A stretch of DNA of 64,000 nucleotides from CAZMRF01 sp964568735 (GTDB lineage: Bacteria > Acidobacteriota > Polarisedimenticolia > JACPZX01). Positions 17,015 through 25,988 of the stretch are shown piece by piece. The notes beneath the pieces were generated by a model. The model had not been told where the DNA came from. It saw nothing but the letters and a program-made list of their open reading frames with translations, and did not search any database. A program made the position numbers and the translations under genes. The stretch covers positions 15,049-79,048 of the forward strand of contig CAZMRF010000017.1 in assembly GCA_964568735.1 (NCBI GenBank). Reading direction: 5' to 3'. Positions within the stretch are counted from its first letter, which is position 1. Each line of letters begins with the position of its first letter.

Positions 17015-17070
17015 ATCGATGTGACTCCGGCCGAAAGTAGGAGCGCAGGGCGGTGCCCTCCGTCCCGCGC
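16951..17070. repeat. Structured inverted-repeat element, copy 1
   Basis: A 120-bp element. Its outer arms (16951-16972 and 17049-17070) are complementary over 21 of 22 positions. The 80-bp core (16971-17050) aligns without gaps to copy 2 at 25431-25510; the first 25 and last about 28 bases are almost identical and the middle 30 are variable. An inner stem ggccgg/ccggcc is present in both. The outer arms of the two copies differ in sequence but both pair. This could be a structured RNA or a REP/MITE-like palindromic element. It lies inside the Bat operon and overlaps possible start codons of the DUF4381-like gene. Confidence 0.72.
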
Positions 17071-17134
17071 TGAGGGGTGCGCCACAAGGCGACCCTTCGA
17101 CGCGCTGGGTCATTACTCGCGCAGGCTCTCTCAT

Positions 17135-18025
17135 TCAACGGAAGCGGCGCGCACGCTCTTCGAAATACCTGACGAGGGGAACATCGTAGGGCTCCGCCGT
17201 CGAGAGGCGGACGAGATCGACGCCGGCGGCGCGAAGGGTCCCGGCGAGCTTCGCCTTCCGCTCGGCGCTCCCCCGCGCGGCTGCGCGTCGCATGAGGGGG
17301 TCCCGCGTGTCCAGCAGCCTGACCTCTCCGGTCTCGGCGTCCTCCAGCTCCACCAGTCCGACAGGAGGGATCTCCTCCTCACGCGGATCCTCGATCGAGA
17401 GGGCCACCAGGTCGTACTTGCGGGCCGCGATCCCGAGGCTCCGCTCGAAGCCCGTGTCGAGGAAGTCAGAGATCAGGAAGAGCACGCAGTGGCGGCGCAG
17501 GACCCGGCCCGCGTAGTCGAGGGCCGCGGCGATCTTCGTGCGGGGATCACGCGGCCGGAAGGAGAGGACCTCGCGGATGACGCGCAGGACGTGCGAGCGC
17601 CCCTTCTTGGCCGGTATGTAGCGCTCGACCTCGCCCGTGAAGAGGATGGCGCCCACCCTGTCGTTGTTCTTGATGGCCGAGAAGGCGAGCAGCGCGCTGA
17701 CCTCCGCCGCGAGCTCGCCCTTGGTCCTCGAGAGCGACCCGAACTCCTTGGACCCGCTCACGTCCACGACGAGGAAGACGGTCATCTCGCGCTCCTCGAC
17801 GTACTTCTTGATGTAGGGGTGGCCCATCCGGGCCGAGACGTTCCAGTCGATCGAGCGGACGTCGTCTCCGGGCATGTACTCGCGGACCTCGGAGAACTCC
17901 ATGCCCTGGCCGCGAAACACGCTGTGGTACTCGCCGGCCATCGACTCCTTGACGAGCCGCCGTGTACGAATCTCGATCCGCCGGACCGTCTTGAGGATCT
18001 CCGGCGGCACCCCCGCCCCGGGCAA
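17135..18025 (-). CDS. DUF58 domain protein
   Basis: A 296-residue protein of the DUF58 family, with the diagnostic segment FSEVREYMPGDDVRSIDWNV, a preceding SVFRGQGMEF and a VWA-like VVDVSGSKEFGS. DUF58 proteins are almost always encoded next to MoxR ATPases and VWA proteins and are thought to be partners in the same assembly or chaperone system. It is here directly between moxR (no gap) and the DUF4381-like gene. No membrane helix is apparent, so it is probably cytoplasmic. Confidence 0.93.
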   Translation of the reverse strand: MPGAGVPPEILKTVRRIEIRTRRLVKESMAGEYHSVFRGQGMEFSEVREYMPGDDVRSIDWNVSARMGHPYIKKYVEEREMTVFLVVDVSGSKEFGSLSRTKGELAAEVSALLAFSAIKNNDRVGAILFTGEVERYIPAKKGRSHVLRVIREVLSFRPRDPRTKIAAALDYAGRVLRRHCVLFLISDFLDTGFERSLGIAARKYDLVALSIEDPREEEIPPVGLVELEDAETGEVRLLDTRDPLMRRAAARGSAERKAKLAGTLRAAGVDLVRLSTAEPYDVPLVRYFEERARRFR

Positions 18026-19012
<987 letters not shown>

Positions 19013-19201
19013 GCGCTCTCCACTGGGGGTTCGGCGGGACGCCGGGAGGCGGCCGGCCGCCTGCGGCGGCTCTTGCAGAGATCCGGTGCCCTCATTATCT
19101 TTGCGGCCCGGCGGCGGCGAGCCATCGTAGAGGAAATCTCCAACTGGGTCAAGGATTTAGGCCCTTCGCGCCGGAGCCAGGTGGTATTATCCGCCACGTG
19201 C

Positions 19202-20014
19202 ATGGAAGCCGATCCCGACGGTCAGATCTCGAGGATTCGCCGCCTTGTCATCCGGAGCCGGGGGGTGGACCTCGCCCACTACAGGGAGTCCTACGTCGCC
19301 CGGCGGATCCAGAAGCGCATGCGCGCCCGGCAGGCGGGCGATCTCGCCGCCTATGCGAGGATCCTCGCCCGGGATGGAGACGAGGTGGCGAGCCTCCTCT
19401 CCGCCATCAGCACGGGCGTCACGTCCTTTTTCCGCGATCCCGGCCTCTACCGCTTCATCGAGGCGAAGATTCTGCCGGCGATCCTCCCCACGACCCCCGG
19501 CCGCACCATCCGGCTCTGGTCGGCCGGCTGCGCCACGGGAGAGGAGACCTGGTCGCTGGCCGCCCTCGCGGCCTCTTCGGTGGCCCTCCCCGGAGCGGGC
19601 GGCCTGCGCGTCGTGGGAACCGACGTGGACCGGCGAGCCATCGCCGTGGCGCGGAAGGGCGAGTACCCGCTGCGGGCCCTGCGAAGGCTGCCCGTTGACA
19701 TCCAGCGGCGCTTCTTCGAGGCCGATCGCGCGCGGGGGGTCTGCCGGGTCACCGGAGGCCTCCGAGGTTTCGCCACCTTCCGCGTGGAGAGCCTCGACAG
19801 GGCTGCTCCCGCGGGCGCCTTCGACCTGGTCCTCTGCCGCAACGTCCTCATCTACTTCGACCCTTTGCTCCAGGAGCGGATCCACGGCCATCTCGCCGCG
19901 GCGCTCCGGCCCGGCGGCTACCTGGCCCTCGGGAGGGTGGAGCGCGTCGTCGGCCGCGCGCGGAGTGCCTTCGAGATCGTCAACGCGAAGGAGCGTGTCT
20001 ACCGGAAGCTCTGA
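19202..20014 (+). CDS. cheR: CheR-type chemoreceptor methyltransferase
   Basis: A 270-residue protein with the CheR layout. A small N-terminal helical domain (ISRIRRLVIRSRGVDLAHYR) leads into the landmark STGVTSFFRD, then a SAM-binding domain with LWSAGCATGEETWSLA, VGTDVDRRAIAVARKG and FDLVLCRNVLIYFD. It adds methyl groups to glutamates of the chemoreceptor using SAM. The ATG at 19202 is the first start that keeps the family N-terminus; the frame is open far upstream, but that part is antisense to the moxR operon. It leads the chemotaxis operon. No methylesterase (CheB) is present in the cluster. Confidence 0.94.
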   Translation: MEADPDGQISRIRRLVIRSRGVDLAHYRESYVARRIQKRMRARQAGDLAAYARILARDGDEVASLLSAISTGVTSFFRDPGLYRFIEAKILPAILPTTPGRTIRLWSAGCATGEETWSLAALAASSVALPGAGGLRVVGTDVDRRAIAVARKGEYPLRALRRLPVDIQRRFFEADRARGVCRVTGGLRGFATFRVESLDRAAPAGAFDLVLCRNVLIYFDPLLQERIHGHLAAALRPGGYLALGRVERVVGRARSAFEIVNAKERVYRKL

Positions 20015-20024
20015 GGGATAGCTC

Positions 20025-21410
20025 ATGCAGCGGAAGCTCTTCTTCGGGTTCATGGGTGTCGTCATCGTCGTGTCGGCGCTCAATTTCATCGACGACTGGT
20101 GGCCCGCCGCCCTCGAGCGGCTCCCCTTCTCGACCATCGCGGCCATCATCATGCTGGACTTCATCGTCGGCAGCGCGGCCGCCGTCCTTCTTTCGCGCTA
20201 TTACACGCGCCACATCAAGGAGCTGGTCTCCGCTTCGGCGGCCATGAGCAAGGGCGACCTCACCCGCCGGGTCGAGGTCCGCTCGGGCGATGAGGTCGGC
20301 GAGCTGGCCACCTCCTTCAACTCGATGCTGGCAAGCCTCCTGAACGTCGTGACCGAGGTGAAATCCACGTCCGAGAGGGTCTTCGAGTCGGCCCAGGCCC
20401 TCTCCTCGACGGCCGAGGAGATGAATGCCTCGACGGAGGAGATCTCCAACACGGTCCAGGGGATAGCGAGGGGCGCCGAGACGCAGGCCGACATGGTGAA
20501 CCGGACCCAGGAGATTACGCGCTCGCTGGCCGCCTCCACCGAGGAGATCGCCGCGAAGGCGCGGGCCGCCGCGAAGCTGGCCGGCGAGGCGGCCGGGACC
20601 TCCCGGCAGGGCAGCACGGACGCCTCCCGGGCCGAGGAGAAGATGTCGGAGGTGTCGGGGAAGGTCGGGCGCGCGGCCTCCTCCGTCGAGGGCTTCCGGG
20701 ACAGGGCGCTGCAGATCAACAAGACCGTGGATTTCATCACCTCCATCGCCCACCAGACCCTCCTCCTTGCGCTCAAGGCGACCATCGNNNNNNNNNNCAC
20801 CGGACGTGTGAGCGAAGAGGAACTGCGCGACGAGCGGCCGGCTGAGTACGAGCGGCTGCAGGCCGAGGGTCGGCTCGAACGGCTCGTGGTCGGACCCGCG
20901 CCGGCGTGGATCATGCCAATGGCGCGCGTGGCTGCGGTCGTGGTGTTGGCGCTGGGCTTCGCGGTGGTCGCCGTGGAGATAAGCCAGCTCGCCGACAATG
21001 CCCGGGGCTTCGCCGAGCAGATCTCGTCTCTCGCGCAGAGCATCAACGACGGCTCCGCCGACGTCCTGAGATCCATGACCGACACGAACAAGGCGGCCGG
21101 CGAGGCCCGCGACGTCGTCACCGCGGCGGGCCGCTCTCTCACCGAGATCTCCTCGGCCATCCAGGCCGTCCTCTCGCGCTCCGAGGAGATCTCGGCGCTC
21201 ACCGAGAAGCAGGCCCGGGACGCCGAGGAGGTCGTCAAGGCGATCGAGGAGATCGCGCGGATCGCCGAGTCGAACGCCGCGGGGACCCAGGAGGCTTCCG
21301 CGGCCACGCAGGAGCAGACCGCTTCGATGCAGGAGATGTACACTTCGGCCGCGCAGCTCGCGCGGACGTCCGACACCCTCAAGGATCTCGTCTCGATCTT
21401 CAAGATGTGA
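20025..21410 (+). CDS. Methyl-accepting chemotaxis protein, interrupted by an assembly gap
   Basis: A chemoreceptor with TM1 at about residues 5-20, a tiny 16-residue external loop and TM2 at about 38-57. A HAMP domain (SRYYTRHIKELVSASAAMSK to VGELATSFNSM) and a long signalling coiled coil follow. There is no ligand-binding domain. The hairpin tip is damaged. SIAHQTLLLALKATI runs into 10 N and is followed by about 50 residues (TGRVSEEELRDERPAEYERL and a hydrophobic stretch to VVVLALG) that do not belong to an MCP. The normal sequence resumes with GFAVVAVEISQLADNARGFA. Canonical receptors read QTNLLALNATIEAARAGE here. The gene is probably intact in the organism and mis-joined in this assembly. 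Confidence 0.85.
   Translation: MQRKLFFGFMGVVIVVSALNFIDDWWPAALERLPFSTIAAIIMLDFIVGSAAAVLLSRYYTRHIKELVSASAAMSKGDLTRRVEVRSGDEVGELATSFNSMLASLLNVVTEVKSTSERVFESAQALSSTAEEMNASTEEISNTVQGIARGAETQADMVNRTQEITRSLAASTEEIAAKARAAAKLAGEAAGTSRQGSTDASRAEEKMSEVSGKVGRAASSVEGFRDRALQINKTVDFITSIAHQTLLLALKATIXXXXTGRVSEEELRDERPAEYERLQAEGRLERLVVGPAPAWIMPMARVAAVVVLALGFAVVAVEISQLADNARGFAEQISSLAQSINDGSADVLRSMTDTNKAAGEARDVVTAAGRSLTEISSAIQAVLSRSEEISALTEKQARDAEEVVKAIEEIARIAESNAAGTQEASAATQEQTASMQEMYTSAAQLARTSDTLKDLVSIFKM
20788..20797. other. Scaffold gap (10 N) inside the chemoreceptor gene
   Basis: Ten N bases. The frame happens to stay open across the gap, but the roughly 150 bp after it (20798 to about 20950) encode a stretch foreign to chemoreceptors. 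The stretch ends exactly where the conserved GFAVVAVE begins, consistent with a chimeric join. Confidence 0.95.
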
Positions 21411-21420
21411 GGTGCGGCGG

Positions 21421-21891
21421 GTGGCGACGCGGACCTTCGTGCATTTCGAGGCCGGGGGGGACCGTCTGGGCCTCCCGCTCGACGAGGTCAAGGAGATCTC
21501 GCGCGTGACGCGCGTCACGCCCGTTCCGCGATCTCCAGGGTGCATCCTGGGAGTGGCCAACATCCGCGGCCGGGTCGTGACGCTGCTGGACATGGAATGC
21601 CTCTACGGCCCGGGGCCCGGGGGGCCTCCCGAGGGCCACGCGGTCGTGCTCGCGGCGCCCCGCGAGCACCTGGCGCTCTTCACGCGCTCCCGGGTGGACA
21701 TCGGCAAGGGGCGCGAGCCCGAGGGGGGCGCGCAGCCGGCAGGCACGGCGACGGGCGGCGCAGGGCCCCCGCGGGCGCCGCTGGAGGGGCTTGTCATCAT
21801 GAAGGACCACATCGTTCACATGATCCCGCCTGCGGCGCTGGAGGCTCACTGCGAGGCGCTGATCCTGGAGCGTTACCGCCGCCGCGCGTGA
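21421..21891 (+). CDS. cheW: CheW-like coupling protein
   Basis: A protein of about 156 residues with the CheW fold: FVHFEAGGDRLGLPLDEVKE, then the hallmark GVANIRGRVVTLLDMECLYG. It would couple the chemoreceptor to CheA. A Pro/Gly/Ala-rich insertion (about residues 97-120) interrupts the usual second half, and the C-terminus PLEGLVIMKDHIVHMIPPAA fits the last CheW strand region. I start at GTG 21421 because GAGGTG lies upstream; GTG 21412 is in frame and also possible. It lies 10 nt behind the mcp stop. Confidence 0.85.
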   Translation: MATRTFVHFEAGGDRLGLPLDEVKEISRVTRVTPVPRSPGCILGVANIRGRVVTLLDMECLYGPGPGGPPEGHAVVLAAPREHLALFTRSRVDIGKGREPEGGAQPAGTATGGAGPPRAPLEGLVIMKDHIVHMIPPAALEAHCEALILERYRRRA

Positions 21892-21922
21892 GCGCGCGAG
21901 GAACAGGGGAAGGAGAGACGAG

Positions 21923-22294
21923 ATGAGCACCCGCGTGCTGGTCGTGGACGACGCGCTCTACATGCGGACCATGATCCGCGACATTCTCACGGGCAACGGC
22001 GGCTTCGAGGTGGTGGGAGAGGCCTCGAACGGACGCGAGGCGGTCGAGCGCTTCATCGAGCTCTCGCCGGACCTGATCACCATGGACATCGTGATGCCGG
22101 AGCTCGACGGCATCGAGGCCACGCGCGAGATCCTCAGCCGCGACCCCTCGGCGACGATCGTCATGTGCAGCGCCCTGGGCCAGGAGGCTCTCGTCATCGA
22201 GTCCATCGCGGCAGGCGCGCGGGATTTCATCGTGAAGCCCTTCACCCCCGAGAAGGTCCTGAAAGTCGTCAGGAACGTCCTCAAGGGGAAGTGA
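21923..22294 (+). CDS. cheY: CheY-like response regulator
   Basis: A 123-residue single receiver domain. The acidic pocket is VLVVDDALYMR, the phosphoacceptor Asp is in LITMDIVMPELDG, the switch Thr/Ser position is MCSALGQ and the invariant Lys is in FIVKPFTPEKV. Phosphorylation by CheA would change its binding to the motor or another output. AAGGAGAG precedes the ATG at 21923. It lies between cheW and cheA. Confidence 0.95.
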   Translation: MSTRVLVVDDALYMRTMIRDILTGNGGFEVVGEASNGREAVERFIELSPDLITMDIVMPELDGIEATREILSRDPSATIVMCSALGQEALVIESIAAGARDFIVKPFTPEKVLKVVRNVLKGK

Positions 22295-22298
22295 AACC

Positions 22299-24254
22299 AT
22301 GGACATGAGCCGCTATCTCGACCTCTTCGTCTCCGAGGCGCGCCAGCACCTCCAGGGGGTCGAGAAGGAGCTGTCGCGGATCGCGGACCTCTCGCCGGCC
22401 GAGGCCGCCGAGCCGCTCAACAACCTGTTCAGACATTTCCACTCGCTGAAGGGTATGGCCGCCTCCATGGGCTTCGCGGAGATCGCCACGCTGAGCCACG
22501 CCGTGGAGGACCTCTTCGACGGGATCCGGGAGCAGCCCGACACCGCCCGCAGGCCCGGAGTCTCCGATCTCGTCCTCGAGGCGCTCGACACCGTGGCCCG
22601 GATGGTGGATGCGGCGGCCGGCGGCGCCACCGAGTTCCCATCCCAGGCGCCCCTCATCGCACGGGTGAAGGACTCCGCCGTGAGGATCTCCGAGCCGCAG
22701 CAGCTCGATATCGAGCCCGCCGACGCCGGAGCGCCGCCCGAGCCGCCCGGCCCCCGCGCACCCGCCGCCGCAGCGTCGAGCGTCTTCCGCTGCCAGCTCC
22801 GCATCGATCCCGGCGCCGAGCTGCCGACGGCGAGAGCGGCCCTCGTGATGAGGACGCTGGAGTCGCTGGGGTCGATCCTGACCTCGACTCCGGCGCGGGA
22901 GGATCTGGGCCGGGGCCCCTTCGACGGGTCGCTGACCTTCCTTCTCTCCACGGAGTCCAGCAGGAAGGAGCTCGCCGCGGCCCTCGAGGATCTCGTGGAC
23001 GTGGCCTCCTACAACATCATCGAGGAGACGCTCCCGACAGCCTCGCAGGCCCTGCATGGCCCCGAGGTCCGGGAGGCGGAGCCGGCGCTTCCGTCGATGA
23101 TCCGCATCCCGACGGCGGCCCTCGACGGCTTCCTCGACACGCTCTCGGAGCTGATCACCTGGCGGGGAAGCCTGGGGGCCTCGCTGCGCGCCGCCGACGC
23201 GGGCGGCGCCACGGAGAGTCACCGGAAGCTCTCTCGCGCCATCGATCGGCTCCGCGGGGAGGTGATGGCGATACGGCTCCTCCCCTTCGAGCACATCGTC
23301 CCGCACCTCAACCAGAGCGTGAGGACGCTGTGCCGGCAGACCGGCAAGCGCGTCTCGCTCCAGATCTCGGGGACCGAGGTGGCCCTCGATCGCGCGGTGC
23401 TCGAGGAGATCCTCGACCCTCTCAACCACCTGCTGCGCAATGCCGTGGATCACGGCATCGAGGGCGAGGAGGAGAGGCGGGCGGCGGGCAAGGAGCCCGG
23501 CGGGAGGATCCTCATCGCGGTATCCCGCGTCGGGGATCGCGTGCAGGTCCGGCTGGAGGACGACGGGCGCGGGATGGACACGGAGAGGATCCTCAGGCAG
23601 GCCGTGGAGGGAGGCTTCATCTCGCCGACGGAGGCGGTGCCCCTCTCCCCCGATGAGATCCTGATGTTGACGACCATTCCCGGCTTCTCCACGACCGAGA
23701 AGCTCTCCGAGATCTCGGGGCGCGGCGTGGGGATGGACGTGGTGCGCACACGCGTCGAGAAGCTCAACGGGCGGATGGTCTTGAAGAGCCAGCCCGGCCG
23801 CGGGCTGGAGGTCCTGATGGATCTGCCGCTCACGGTGGCCGTCATCGAGGCCTTCCTCGTGGAGGCATCGGGAGTCGTCTTCGCCGTGCCCGCCTCCCTC
23901 GCCGAGCGCACGCTCCTCGTCGAAGCCGCCGCCGTCAGGCGATCGCGATCCGGCTTCTTCCTCGAGGAAGGTGAGACGCTCCTGCCCGCCTTCCGCCCCG
24001 ATGAGGCCCTCGGCATGCTGGCGGAGCCCCGAGCGCTGGCCCCGCAATTCCCGGTGATCCTCTTCTCCTCCGACGACGTCCGTGCCGCGCTGGCCGTCGA
24101 TGCCATCCTCGAGCGCCGCGAGCTGGTCGTGAAGCCTCTCGGGAGCCTCCTCGAGCACCTGCGCGAGTACAGCGGCGCCGCTCTCCTCGATGACGGGACG
24201 ATCGCCCTGATCCTCGACGTACGGAACCTGGCCCACCTCGGCACGGCCTCCTAG
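22299..24254 (+). CDS. cheA: CheA-type chemotaxis histidine kinase
   Basis: A 651-residue protein. The N-terminal HPt domain has its phospho-His in HFHSLKGMAASMGF (about residue 47). A linker/P2-like region includes QLRIDPGAELPTARAALVMR. The dimerisation domain follows (IPTAALDGFLDTLSELITWR), then an HATPase core with N box LLRNAVDHGIEGEEE, G1 DDGRGMD and G2 ISGRGVGMDVVR, and a C-terminal CheW-like P5 domain. It autophosphorylates on the HPt His and passes phosphate to CheY. The cheY-cheA gap is 4 nt. Confidence 0.95.
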   Translation: MDMSRYLDLFVSEARQHLQGVEKELSRIADLSPAEAAEPLNNLFRHFHSLKGMAASMGFAEIATLSHAVEDLFDGIREQPDTARRPGVSDLVLEALDTVARMVDAAAGGATEFPSQAPLIARVKDSAVRISEPQQLDIEPADAGAPPEPPGPRAPAAAASSVFRCQLRIDPGAELPTARAALVMRTLESLGSILTSTPAREDLGRGPFDGSLTFLLSTESSRKELAAALEDLVDVASYNIIEETLPTASQALHGPEVREAEPALPSMIRIPTAALDGFLDTLSELITWRGSLGASLRAADAGGATESHRKLSRAIDRLRGEVMAIRLLPFEHIVPHLNQSVRTLCRQTGKRVSLQISGTEVALDRAVLEEILDPLNHLLRNAVDHGIEGEEERRAAGKEPGGRILIAVSRVGDRVQVRLEDDGRGMDTERILRQAVEGGFISPTEAVPLSPDEILMLTTIPGFSTTEKLSEISGRGVGMDVVRTRVEKLNGRMVLKSQPGRGLEVLMDLPLTVAVIEAFLVEASGVVFAVPASLAERTLLVEAAAVRRSRSGFFLEEGETLLPAFRPDEALGMLAEPRALAPQFPVILFSSDDVRAALAVDAILERRELVVKPLGSLLEHLREYSGAALLDDGTIALILDVRNLAHLGTAS

Positions 24255-24269
24255 GAGCCCATCCCGCGC

Positions 24270-24890
24270 ATGCAGCCCTTCACGCCACGCGACCTCGAGG
24301 CGCTCCGGGCCATCTCGCTGGAGGGCGCGCGCTCCGCGCGAACGGCGCTCCGGCAGCTCACCGGCCTGCCCGTGGAGCTGGAGGTGCGCCGCGTCCAGCC
24401 GGTTCCCTTCGCGGACGTGCCGGCGCTGCTCGGGGGAGACGAGGCTCCGGTTGTTGGACTCCACTTGAAGGTCTACGGGGATTTCCGGGCGAACGTGCTG
24501 CTCGCCCTGTCTCCGGACACCGCTTTGAAGATGGTGGCGGCGCTCTTCCCGCCCGGGCCGGAATCCCTCGAGGCCATGGAGGAGATCGAGAAATCCGGCC
24601 TCGCCGAGCTGGGCAACATCGTGACCTGCGCCTACCTCAACGCGCTGAGCGCCGCGCTGCACCGGAGCCTCATCCCCAGCGTCCCCGCCCTCGCCCACGA
24701 CATGGCCGGAGCCGTCGTGGACGTGCTCCTCATCGAGATGGGGCAGCGCGGCGACGACGCCTTGATCATCATGGCGGAGATCTCATCGGGCCCGAACTTG
24801 AAGGGCTTCCTCCTCCTCATGCCCGATCCGGCCTCCCTGCCGGGGATCCTCTCGTCCCTGCGAGGAGCGCCAGGGCACGCAGGCTCCTAG
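24270..24890 (+). CDS. cheC: CheC-like CheY-P phosphatase with one visible active site
   Basis: A 206-residue protein of the CheC/CheX/FliY family. CheC proteins usually have two ExxN-type helices. The second is present (GLAELGNIVTCAYLNALSAA). At the first position the sequence reads LRAISLEGARSARTALRQLT, where the Glu/Asn pair is not conserved, so only one catalytic site is likely. The conserved closing part KGFLLLMPDPASLPGIL is present. CheC dephosphorylates CheY-P and is activated by CheD, whose gene follows directly. Confidence 0.88.
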   Translation: MQPFTPRDLEALRAISLEGARSARTALRQLTGLPVELEVRRVQPVPFADVPALLGGDEAPVVGLHLKVYGDFRANVLLALSPDTALKMVAALFPPGPESLEAMEEIEKSGLAELGNIVTCAYLNALSAALHRSLIPSVPALAHDMAGAVVDVLLIEMGQRGDDALIIMAEISSGPNLKGFLLLMPDPASLPGILSSLRGAPGHAGS

Positions 24891-25391
24891 GTGAGCACGA
24901 CCCCCCCTCCCGATGCCGAGCGGGTCCGGATGGGCGAGTACGCGATCCGCAGCGCCCCGGCCCGTCTCGCGATCTTCGGGCTGGGATCGTGCGTGGCGCT
25001 CTTCGTCTGGGAGAGCGAGAGGAGGATCGCGGCGATGGCCCACATCCTCCTGCCCGCTCCCCTGCCCGATCAGCCGCGGGGCCCCGCGGGCAAGTACGCG
25101 GACACCGCAATCGCGGCCATCGTCGGCGGTATCCTGGAGCTGGGCGGGCGCAGGGAGCGGCTCATCGCGAAGGTGGCCGGCGGAGCCCACATGTTCGGAG
25201 CCACCTCGACTCCCGACCGGGAAACCCTCGGCGAGCGGAACCTCCGGGCAGTCCTCGAGGGTCTTCGCCGCGACGGCATCGAAGTGGCCGGGATGGACAT
25301 CGGCGGCTCCTACGGCCGCACGCTCCTGGCCGACGCCTCGACCGGCCTCGTCCGGATCACCAGCCTGAAGCGCCAGCCGAAAGAGATCTGA
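24891..25391 (+). CDS. cheD: CheD-like receptor glutamine deamidase
   Basis: A 166-residue CheD. The catalytic Cys is in IFGLGSCVALFV, the His in AAMAHILLPAP, and the Thr is probably in KYADTAIAAIV. KVAGGAHMFGAT, LGERNLRAV and GMDIGGSYGRTLL are further family motifs. CheD deamidates receptor glutamines and binds CheC. The start is GTG at 24891, directly behind the cheC stop, so the two are coupled. It is the last gene of the chemotaxis operon. Confidence 0.93.
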   Translation: MSTTPPPDAERVRMGEYAIRSAPARLAIFGLGSCVALFVWESERRIAAMAHILLPAPLPDQPRGPAGKYADTAIAAIVGGILELGGRRERLIAKVAGGAHMFGATSTPDRETLGERNLRAVLEGLRRDGIEVAGMDIGGSYGRTLLADASTGLVRITSLKRQPKEI

Positions 25392-25414
25392 GATCGAGCA
25401 GATCCGAGATCGAG

Positions 25415-25526
25415 CGCGCCGAAGGGTCGCCCGGAGCGTACGTCTGGAGGCCGGCCATGACCGGTGATCTGACTTCGACGTAGTTCCGGCCGAAAGTAGG
25501 AGCGCAGGGCGGCCCTTCGGCGCGCG
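25415..25526. repeat. Structured inverted-repeat element, copy 2
   Basis: A 112-bp element between the convergent cheD and trx genes. The arms 25415-25433 and 25508-25526 pair over 18 of 19 positions, and the single difference is a T·G wobble. The core 25431-25510 matches copy 1 (16971-17050) without gaps. The arms share little beyond gcgcg with the arms of copy 1, yet both pairs are self-complementary. It could serve as a bidirectional terminator here, but no T-run is visible. Confidence 0.75.
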
Positions 25527-25535
25527 GCCTCAGAC

Positions 25536-25865
25536 TCAGAGGTGGCGCTGGATCATTCCGGCGATCGCCTCGCGGGGCTGCGCGCCCACGATCTGGTCGG
25601 CGACCTTGCCGTTCTTGAAGAGCAGCATGGTGGGGATGCTCATGATGCCGAACTTGGCTGCCGTGGAGGGATTGCTGTCCACGTCGAGCTTCCCGATCCG
25701 GGCCTTCCCCTTGTACTCCTTCGAGAGCGCTTCCAGAATGGGCGCGACGGCCCGGCAGGGACCGCACCATGTGGCCCAGAAATCAACGAGGAGGGGCCCA
25801 CCCTCCTTCCTGCTGATTTCTTCCTCGAAGTTGCCGTCCGTGAGGACGATCATGTCGTTGCCCAT
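25536..25865 (-). CDS. trxA: Thioredoxin
   Basis: A 109-residue classical thioredoxin. The active site is LVDFWATWCGPCRAVAPIL, followed by IGKLDVDSNPSTAAKFGI and the cis-Pro loop SIPTMLLFKNGK. It reduces protein disulfides in the cytoplasm. I start at ATG 25865, which has GGGAGCAGAGG upstream; an internal ATG four codons later is a minor alternative. The longer open frame upstream is antisense to rsmA. The gene is divergent from rsmA across 123 bp, where AT-rich sequence around 25930 (ccaatataaca) is a possible -10 region. Confidence 0.97.
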   Translation of the reverse strand: MGNDMIVLTDGNFEEEISRKEGGPLLVDFWATWCGPCRAVAPILEALSKEYKGKARIGKLDVDSNPSTAAKFGIMSIPTMLLFKNGKVADQIVGAQPREAIAGMIQRHL

Positions 25866-25988
25866 CGAATCCTCTGCTCCCTTGGCTGAATGGCTGGACG
25901 GCTGCGCTAGTCCGGGTGGATCGAAGGCCAATATAACACGCCTCCCGGCGCCGCTATTCCACGCCGTGATGCGAGCGGAGATCTGATC

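Noticed and set aside
20798..20950. A real extra domain inserted at the tip of the chemoreceptor
   Set aside because: The N run, the foreign segment and the exact resumption at a conserved motif fit misassembly better.
22281..24698. A 805-codon minus-strand frame opposite cheA and cheC
   Set aside because: A shadow of the real kinase and phosphatase genes, with no recognisable motif.
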